From contig WBUL01000002.1 of the NCBI GenBank assembly GCA_008933735.1, forward strand, positions 1 through 64,000: a stretch of 64,000 nt of DNA, in the 5' to 3' direction. Position numbers and translations under genes: made by a program. The notes under the pieces were generated by a model. That model saw nothing but the letters and a program-made list of their open reading frames with translations, was not told where the DNA came from and ran no database searches. Positions 35,301 through 43,600 of this stretch are shown one piece after another (position 1 is the first letter of the stretch; each line of letters begins with the position of its first letter). Source of the DNA: Anaerolineae bacterium (GTDB lineage Bacteria; Chloroflexota; Anaerolineae; Aggregatilineales; J027).

Positions 35301-36289
35301 AGGCTCGGTTTTTGCCCCTGATAGTCACCTTTATTGTGTTCATTATACTCTATGGGCTTTGCTATACTCAGTTCTCCAGTTTTGGCAGTATGCGGGTTGT
35401 ATGCAACTTGCTCAGGGATAACGCCTATATCGGGATTCCCGCCATAGGAATGACCTTCGTGATTATCTCCGGGGGAATTGATCTGTCAGTCGGTTCAGTC
35501 ATCGCTTTTACAGGGGTCTTTTGCGCCTTAATGATTGACCGAAAAGGGATGCACCCCCTGGTTGTCTTTGCGATAATCCTTTCGATTGGCACGATTTTTG
35601 GTGCTACGATGGGGTTTATTATCCATACGTTCAAGATTCCAGCGTTTATTGTGACTCTCTCCGGAATGTTCCTGGCACGGGGAGGCGCCTATGTCTTAAC
35701 CACAGATTCCATCAGAATAACACACCCGTTTTATGTTCGGGTTTCAAAACTGGTTTATATCTTTCCAGACAAAGGCCGATTCACCTTTGCCGCAGGCGCT
35801 TTTTTGGTAGTGCTGATACTTGGTATCCTGCTTGCCCACTTCACGCGCTTCGGACGTAATGTCTATGCGGTTGGGGGGAATGAAAACGCCGCACTCCTGC
35901 TGGGCGTACCGGTCAGGAGTACCATTATCGGCGTCTACACCCTCAGCAGCTTTCTAGCCACTTTTGCCGGTATTGTCCTCTCACTGTCCAAACGCTCAGG
36001 CGACTCGACTATCGCTATGGGTGCTGAATTGGATATTATCGCTGCGGTGGTGATAGGTGGCACCCTCTTAACAGGTGGGGTTGGCTATGTCGTTGGCACT
36101 TTTATTGGCGTGTTGGTTCCAGGGGTTATCCATACCTACCTTATTTTAGATGGATCACTCTCTCCCTGGTGGATTAAGATCGTTATCGGCGTGCTGCTTT
36201 TTGTGTTTATTGTGCTGCAAAAGTTCCTGAGCACGCGCCAGTATACCTTTGGACTCCGGCAGCAGTTGGAGCCAGGTTACAGTCCCTGA
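35297..36289 (+). CDS. Sugar ABC permease, YjfF-like (CUT2)
   Basis: A 330-residue membrane protein with the CUT2 signature AIGMTFVIISGGIDLSVGSV and later VVIGGTLLTGGVGYVVGTFI. RVVCNLLRDNAYIGIPAIGM near the N-terminus is typical of YjfF. It is last in the operon. It is convergent with the HTH_42 gene, whose stop lies 73 bases away; no strong terminator was recognised in that gap. Confidence 0.92.
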   Translation: MKARFLPLIVTFIVFIILYGLCYTQFSSFGSMRVVCNLLRDNAYIGIPAIGMTFVIISGGIDLSVGSVIAFTGVFCALMIDRKGMHPLVVFAIILSIGTIFGATMGFIIHTFKIPAFIVTLSGMFLARGGAYVLTTDSIRITHPFYVRVSKLVYIFPDKGRFTFAAGAFLVVLILGILLAHFTRFGRNVYAVGGNENAALLLGVPVRSTIIGVYTLSSFLATFAGIVLSLSKRSGDSTIAMGAELDIIAAVVIGGTLLTGGVGYVVGTFIGVLVPGVIHTYLILDGSLSPWWIKIVIGVLLFVFIVLQKFLSTRQYTFGLRQQLEPGYSP

Positions 36290-36362
36290 CACCACGGAAC
36301 AAGCGGTGTGTCAAATGCGTTTCAGGGCAGCATCCTTGCAGAAAGGGGCTGTCCTGCTTACT

Positions 36363-37442
36363 TCAAGCGATTACAGCAGAGGACAATGGCAGTCCCATAA
36401 AGTCACTGTAAGCGCTGGCCGCTTCAACAAGTCTCTCTTCCAAATTACCAAGTGGAGCGAAAGGGTTGAAAGTGATGTCAATCGCCTTTTTCCTGAGGCT
36501 TCGCTTCCAGGTACCCACGACCTGGCCTGCGATGACAATCATAGGCAGGAAAATGCCATTGCTGCCCGGAACAATTTTCTGGGCATGTTGAGCGGCAAGA
36601 ACAGCGCTGCGGTCTTTGTAGCCGAGTAAATATTCATCGAAGCCGGGAAGTAAATAGACGCCATCATTACTTATAGAAACTGCCTCGTCGCCTGCCATCC
36701 AGTACACAGTGCCCTCGATTTCCTCTGAAACCAGATTCGTTTTTGTGAACTCAAGGCCAAGCCTGGCATCGGCCATTGTTAATCCTGACCATCGGGCAAA
36801 GTCATGAAGGGTTGCTGGCCCATGACTGGCAAAAAAACGACCTACAAGTTCGGCAAGCGCTTCCTCATGTGAAAGCGCCCTGGATTCCGGCACCCACTCA
36901 TCCAGCAGCACAAACGTTTGCTGTTTGTCTTGCATTGGCCCCAGGCAAATAACACCAGACTGAGCGGCGTACCATAAAATATGATACCCGCGCTGCCCAT
37001 TGGTGGGAATGCCCGCCTCCTCCAGCAGGCTCATCATTTCCGGACGGGAGCGTTGTCTGCCTCCGTTCAGTGCATCACAAAACAGATCCTGACAGCGCTT
37101 CATCAATTCAACAGTAAATTCTAGCTGCCTCAGTCTGCGGCTATCAGCAGCAATGATGCGGGAAGCCGACAGGCTGAGCATCCATTTAGCATCTTCTGCC
37201 GGGACAAAATGAATCGTCCCGCGCATCGGCCAGGTTCGGACAATTTTTCTGTTCGCAATAGCTTGCTCAACATCCGCTACGGTCCTGGCCTGCGTGCGTA
37301 ACCCAATCGCCCACAACGACTGCATATAATCCTGTGCCTGGATAGCACCCATCCACTTCACCACCGCCTCAGGGGTTTCAAATTTTTCTCCGCCAATACG
37401 CTGGCTGACCAGACGGCGAAAACTAATGTTTTCAAATATCAT
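36363..37442 (-). CDS. Winged-helix DNA-binding HTH_42-family protein (AlkZ/YcaQ superfamily)
   Basis: A 359-residue protein of the HTH_42 family: QRIGGEKFETPEAVVKWMGA, IQAQDYMQSLWAIGLR, then IVRTWPMRGTIHFVPAEDAK. The C-terminal half includes SISNDGVYLLPGFDEYLLGY. Relatives in the AlkZ/YcaQ branch are DNA glycosylases that remove bulky alkyl or crosslinked bases; others are uncharacterised, so a repair role is likely but not certain. A LexA-type box (37503-37514) lies 61 bases upstream of the start, supporting a DNA-damage function. Confidence 0.85.
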   Translation of the reverse strand: MIFENISFRRLVSQRIGGEKFETPEAVVKWMGAIQAQDYMQSLWAIGLRTQARTVADVEQAIANRKIVRTWPMRGTIHFVPAEDAKWMLSLSASRIIAADSRRLRQLEFTVELMKRCQDLFCDALNGGRQRSRPEMMSLLEEAGIPTNGQRGYHILWYAAQSGVICLGPMQDKQQTFVLLDEWVPESRALSHEEALAELVGRFFASHGPATLHDFARWSGLTMADARLGLEFTKTNLVSEEIEGTVYWMAGDEAVSISNDGVYLLPGFDEYLLGYKDRSAVLAAQHAQKIVPGSNGIFLPMIVIAGQVVGTWKRSLRKKAIDITFNPFAPLGNLEERLVEAASAYSDFMGLPLSSAVIA

Positions 37443-37502
37443 GTCATGATCCCTGTTTGCTGTTTTTTGGGGAATACTCTATCCCGCATCTTTTCGAGTT
37501 TA

Positions 37503-37514
37503 GATCATATGTTC
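37503..37514 (-). promoter_or_regulatory. LexA-type SOS box upstream of HTH_42 gene
   Basis: On the minus strand the site reads GAACATATGATC, one mismatch from GAAC-N4-GTTC and sharing TAGAACATATG with the perfect box at 29347. It precedes a putative DNA-repair gene. No good -10/-35 pair could be assigned with confidence. Confidence 0.5.
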
Positions 37515-37565
37515 TAAAATTGTCGAGAAAAAACTTCCCCCCTCCCAGCACAATCTTTGTTACAC

Positions 37566-37601
37566 AAAAAAAGAGACGCCTGCTGGAAGCGCCTCTTTTT
37601 T
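37566..37601 (-). terminator. Rho-independent terminator of the giant repeat-protein gene
   Basis: Twenty bases beyond the stop at 37621, the minus strand forms a stem of AAAAAAGAGGCGC with GCGTCTCTTTTTT (one G-U pair) around a loop of about 9 bases, ending in a run of T. The wobble pair works only in the minus-strand RNA, so it most likely terminates that transcript. Confidence 0.8.
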
Positions 37602-37620
37602 ACTTACTTTAATTACTATT

Positions 37621-40600
37621 CTACGAGTCCGCACACTGTGCAGCTTCCGTATCCCCTGGGTCTACGTTCGCTGTATTGGTGCCGGAGTTGGTGCCGTCCG
37701 TACCACGATGTCCCAAACAGTAGGTGTCATTCGCGCCATCAGTAGTATCAAGCTGGTTATTGCCAGTGTCGTTGCCGGTGCCTGGACCACTGTTGTCATT
37801 CCCGGTGTAGATTTCATCAATCTGCTGGGTGAGGTCATTGATGACATCATTGCCCGTGTCGTTGCCGGTACCGGTTACATTGTCGTTACCGCCAAACACC
37901 AGGTTACCACCATTGCCGTTGGGATTCTGATTGAGGGTAATCGTGTCACTGCCGGTATCGCTACAGTTACCCGCAGTACAGCCGCCGCTCTGGTTATTAT
38001 TTCCCCCAAAGATCGTGTCGCCAACACTGTTATTGTCGGTAATTGTATCATTACCACCGTCGAGGCCCAGGCCTCCAGTGTTATTGTTACCACCATAGAT
38101 GGTGTTTCCAGCCGTGCCGTCCAGGTTCAGATTAATGGTATCACCACCCGTGTCATTGCCCGTACCAGCCAGGTTATTGTTTCCACCAAAGATGGTATCT
38201 GCATTCGGGTTCGTGTCCGTAATCGTGTCGCCAGCGTCATCGCAGGTTAGCCCAATACCGCAAGCAGCGTTATTGTTGCTGTTACCACCGTAGATAGTAT
38301 TTCCAGAGGTTCCGACAATAGTGTTGTTGATAACATCACTACCGTCATTGCCTGTACCATTCGGCGAATTCACATTACCGCCAAAGAGCGTGTTTCCACC
38401 AGAATTCAACGTCACCTGGTCGCCCGCATCATTCCCGTTACCAAGCTGGTTGTTGTTACCGCCAGCAATAGTGTTGTTGTTGCCCAGGACACCCAGCGTG
38501 TCAGCACCGTCGTCACAGGCTGCCCCTGTACAGGCACCGCTGTTATTGAGGTTGCCACCATAGACGTTGTTGTTGGCTGAGATCACATTGAACTGGTCGC
38601 CACCGTCCGTGCCCGTACCGCCACCTGTATTCAGGTTACCGCCGTAGACCCCGGTGTTGTTATCACCAACGATTTCGATCTGGTCGCTGCCAACGTCGTT
38701 CCCTATGCCGCTGGTATTGTTGTTACCACCGTACAACACATCGTTAGCGCCGGAAACATCGGTAATGTTATCAGCCGCATCATTACAGGTTGCCCCGTTG
38801 CAGATAGCGCCGCTGGCATTCGCATTACCGCCGTAAATGGTGTTGTTCCCTGCGCCAGCATTCAGAACTGTGTCGCTGCCATCGTTGCCAGCGCCACCGA
38901 TGTTATTGTTCCCTGCGTAAACTGTGTTGTTCTGGCTGCTGTTGCTGACCGTGACATTGTCATTGCCATCATCGTTGCCGGTGCCGGAAGCATTGTAGTT
39001 ACCAGCGTAAACCGTATTGTTGTTCGCATTATCTACGATGATCTGGTCACCTGTATCGGTGTTATTGGAACCACCCAGGTTGTTATTCCCACCATAGATT
39101 GTATTGTTGTTGCTCTGGCTCACAACAATATTGTCGGCGGCTGTACCATCACCGTTTCCACCAGCGACGTTGTTGTTATCGCCGTAGACGGTGTTGCCAT
39201 TACCACTGGCACTGCTGATAATGATGGAATCGCCGGCGTCGTTGCCAGTGCCACCAACGTTCTGGTTACCACCATAAATAACGTCGGCTGCACTGCTGCC
39301 GTCAGAAATGGTATCGCTGCCGTCGGCGCCTGTAACTGCACCCGCATTCTGATTACCACCGTACACCGTGCGAGAGGCAACGCCATTGGTGAAGCTGATA
39401 TTGTCATCACCATCATTACCCGAACTCGTCAGGTTCTGATTACCACCATAAATGATGTCGCCGCCGCTTGTACCGCTGTCGGTGATCGTATCGTTACCGT
39501 CGGCAACGCCTTCATCCCGCGTACCACCGAATATCAGGTCAACACCTTCCTGACCATCGATGGTGTCGTTACCTGCACCACCGTAGATCGTATCGTTGCC
39601 TGCACCACCCGTCAGATTGTCATTGCCCGCACGACCTTCGATGGTGTCCGCGCCGCCGTTCCCATTGATGGTGTTCGCGTCCGCGCTGCCAACCAGCGTA
39701 TCATCGAAATTGCTGCCTTCGATATTCTCGAAGCCGCTCAGGGTATCGTTGCCGATGCTCGCGCCGCTGGCCGTATTCGTGGTGAGGTCAATATTCACAC
39801 CTGCCGTCGCAGTGCTTTCATCAATCGTGTCTATCCCGGCGCCACCAGCTAGGGTGTCATTCCCGGCGCCACCGCGAATGGTGTCATTTCCACCACTGCC
39901 GTCAATGTTATTTGCCAGGGCGTTCCCGTAAATGGTATCGCTCTGCTGGGTGCCAACGACATTAGCGACATTGAAGCCAGCCGTGAGTTTCAAGCGGAAA
40001 TTACTCAGCGCACCGAAGATCGCCTGCTGATCGGTCGTGTTATTCAGGTCAACGTTCACGTTATGCGGGATCGTCGCACTTGAGAAATCAAGCGTCGTGT
40101 TCGCAGTTTCATCGACCAGAACTTCAATCCCATGAATGGCAGCCAGTGGGTTATCAAAGGTGCTGTTGAAGAAACGGAAGGTCGCACTTGTGCTTGACCC
40201 ACGAGCGTCAATGACATAGTAGTCGCTGATCTGGTCAAGATAGATGTCGAAAATGCTGTTCAGGTTACCAGTACCCGTGCCGAAGTTTTCAAAATTCGTC
40301 AGCGAGTCAGGGTTGGCACTACCATCATCAACCGTAACTGTCGTCCCGATCGTAAAGGTGGCATTTGGCCCGCTGTAGAGGTAGCTGTCACCAACTGCTG
40401 TATTCGCACCGGCGTCCAGATTGCGATTGTTGGAGTCCGACATATTGAAAGTATCATCGCCCGTACTGGTCGTGATATTTTCAAAATTCTCCAGGTTGTC
40501 TGTGTTGGTTGTGGCATTGTCCTGGATCGTGAGCGATGACCCTGAGCCAGTTACCGTCGTGTTTGCAGCGCCAGTATACGTGTAGCTGTCAATATCTGCA

Positions 40601-43600
40601 TTAACACCCGTTCCATCTGCGTTGAAGGTACGGTTGTCAATCGAAGCCGCGCTAAAGGTATCATTGCCCGACCCGGTTGTAACATTTTCAACGCTGTTCA
40701 GGGTATCCGTTGCAAAATTGACAGGGCCACCAATTTCACTGACTGTGCCATTGTTGGTCGCGTTTAGAACAACGGACAGATTATAGGGGGTGTCGTAGGC
40801 GCCACCCAGCGGCGAAGTACCTGCGGTAGCAGCCGCGTAGTAGCCGTCTGTGCCCGTTCCACCTGTAATCGTATTCGCGCTGGTATCATTGACGAAGATA
40901 TTGTCGTTACCTGTTGTACCGATAATGTTGACCTGCTCTACGTTATTAAGCGTGTCAGTTCCAGTGCTGGTGCCCGTTACATCATCAACGGTTACATTGG
41001 CACCGGCACGCGATACTTCCACATTATCTGGCGCAGCCATCGTAATGTTGGCAATATCCGTTCCGCCATCCGCGTTGACGACATTGTTAGCGGCATCCTG
41101 AATATTGAACGTGTCGTTACCAGCGGCTGTCGTGAAATTCTCAAAGCCCGCAATCGTATCCGTCCCTGCGCCAACCTGCACCGTGCCATCTCCATCAATC
41201 ATGGTAACGGTCACGCTGTCGGTTGTTCCCGTGTAAACGTAGGTGTCGCTGTCACCCGGAGCATCGCCTGCATCCAGAATACGTCCCTGAGCGTCGCCGA
41301 GGTTGAAGGTATCGTTCCCCGTTCCTGTGGTGACATTTTCGATGCTGTCAACCGTATCATTACCCGTGTCAGCACCGACGATCGTACCATCATTGTTGGT
41401 GTCAAGTGTCACCGTAATGGCATTGGTCGCCCCGGTCGCAATGTAGGTGTCTGTTCCGCCCAAGCCCGTAATCGTCTGGCTGTTGGCGTCCGTAATGTTG
41501 AAGACCTCATTACCCGCCGTACCAGTGATGTCCACACGATTGATGTTGGTCAGCGTGTCGTTTGTGACGGCGACCCCGTCGCCCGAAGCAGTACCATTTG
41601 TTCCTGCCATAACCAGAACTACATTGTTGGTCGCTGCGGTACTGTCTACGAAGATGTGCAGGAGATTTGTCCCCGCACCGCCATCAATAACGTTATCCCC
41701 ACTGTCCGTGATCTGGATGTTATCATCGCCAGCGCCGGAGTTAATCGTCCCGTAGGAGAATCCGGCAGTACTGGTCAGCAGCGTAATGGTATCATTGCCA
41801 CCTGCTGTCGTGATATTTTCGACGGAGGTTAGGCTGTCTGTGCCGATATTTGTACCGGTCGCAGTTCCTGTTCCATTATCCAGATTAACGGTCACATTGG
41901 CCGCGCCACTGGCAGCATTAATCGTGTAGGTATCAGTCCCTGCACCAGCATTAAAGCTGTTTGCCACACCGAAGGTATCGGTGGTGTCAAAGCTGTCATT
42001 GCCGGTATTGGTCGTGAAGTTTTCGATATCGTTGAAGGTATCGGTGTTCACGCCGTCGCTGATCGTCCCATTGCTGTTCGTGGCACTGGTCGTCGTATGG
42101 GTAATCGCAATGTTCGTTCCACCGAGGAACTGGTAGGTATCTGTGTTTGCTCCGGCTTGGTATGAGCCGCCGCCACTGACGGCATCAAGCCGGAACAAAT
42201 CAACCCCGGCACCTGTAATGAAGGTCTCAAAGCCAGAGAGAGTATCCGTTCCGACAGTCGTTCCAGTGGCCGTACCCGTTCCACCTGTAATGTTGATAGT
42301 GATGTTATCCGCAGCACCTGTGCTGAAGCTGCTGGCGTCATAGGTGTCAATACCGCCATTCGCAGTCAGCGTGTTGTTGGTCGGATCATCAATGATGAAG
42401 GTATCGTTACCGCCGGAGGTTGTGAAATGCTCAAAATTCGCCAGGGTATTGACATTGGCCGTGACGTTATCAGTCACGGTGCCATCGCCATCCACGATAT
42501 CTAGTGTTACACCGTTTGCCCCATCGTAATTGAACAGATCGCCTGTCGCGCCATTGCCTGCCGCGTCCAGGATTCTGTTCGCTGCGATGATGGTATCGAA
42601 AATGAAGGTGTCATTCCCATTGCTGGTTGTGATGTTGTTGATGTTATTCAGCGTATCCGTCGCAAAACCCGGACCTGTAATGGTTACCACTTCAGCCGGG
42701 GGCGGTGTAATCTGGTCAACGGTCAGGTCAGCAGCGATGGGCGCAATTGTGTAGCTGTCATTGCCACCACCACCCGTCAGGGTATTGCTGCTGGTGTCGT
42801 TAACGTTGAAGGTATCGTCCCCTGCCGAACCAATGATGTTAATCGCCTCGATGTTATTGAGTGTGTCCGTCCCGATGCCCGCGCCAGAAACGGTCGCGGC
42901 AGTTGGGCTGGTGCGGTTAATTGTAACTGCACCGCTTGTTCCTATCATCGTGCCGTTATAAACATCATTGCTGTTTCCACCGCCGTCGAAAATATTGTTG
43001 TTCGCATCCGAGATATTGAAGGTATCATTCCCTGCTCCGGTGCTTACATTCTCGACACTGGTCAGCGTATCCGTCCCCACATCCAGCCCGGTAACCGTTC
43101 CCGAACCGGAGGTCATGTTGACCGTCGTATCGGCATTATTTCCGGTCACAACAGCGTAGGTATCTATACCACCGCCCGCGTTGATGTTGTTATTCCCCAC
43201 GTCTGTCACCTGAATGACATCCGCGCTGGAAGTTCCGGTGATGTTCAGAACATTGATATTGAGGAAGGTATCCGTCCCTACCAGATTTCCAACAACATCT
43301 GTGGCCGAACCAGCGCCGCCAGAAAGCGTGAAGTCAACTGTCCCGCCTGTGTTGCCAAAAAGCGTCACATTCAGCGTGTTATTTCCGCCTGCGCCATCAA
43401 TCACATCCACAAGCGGATTGGTGACATTGAAAACGTTATCCCCGGCAGTCCCGGTGGATTCAATCCGCTCAATGCTGGTGAGGCTGTCCGAACCAACGCC
43501 AGCAGGATCACCCACAACCGTCCCGTTGCCGCTTAAATCCATGTTGATCGTGACATTTTCAGTCGGGGTAATGAGCTGAACAACCGCCGTATCCGTGCCG

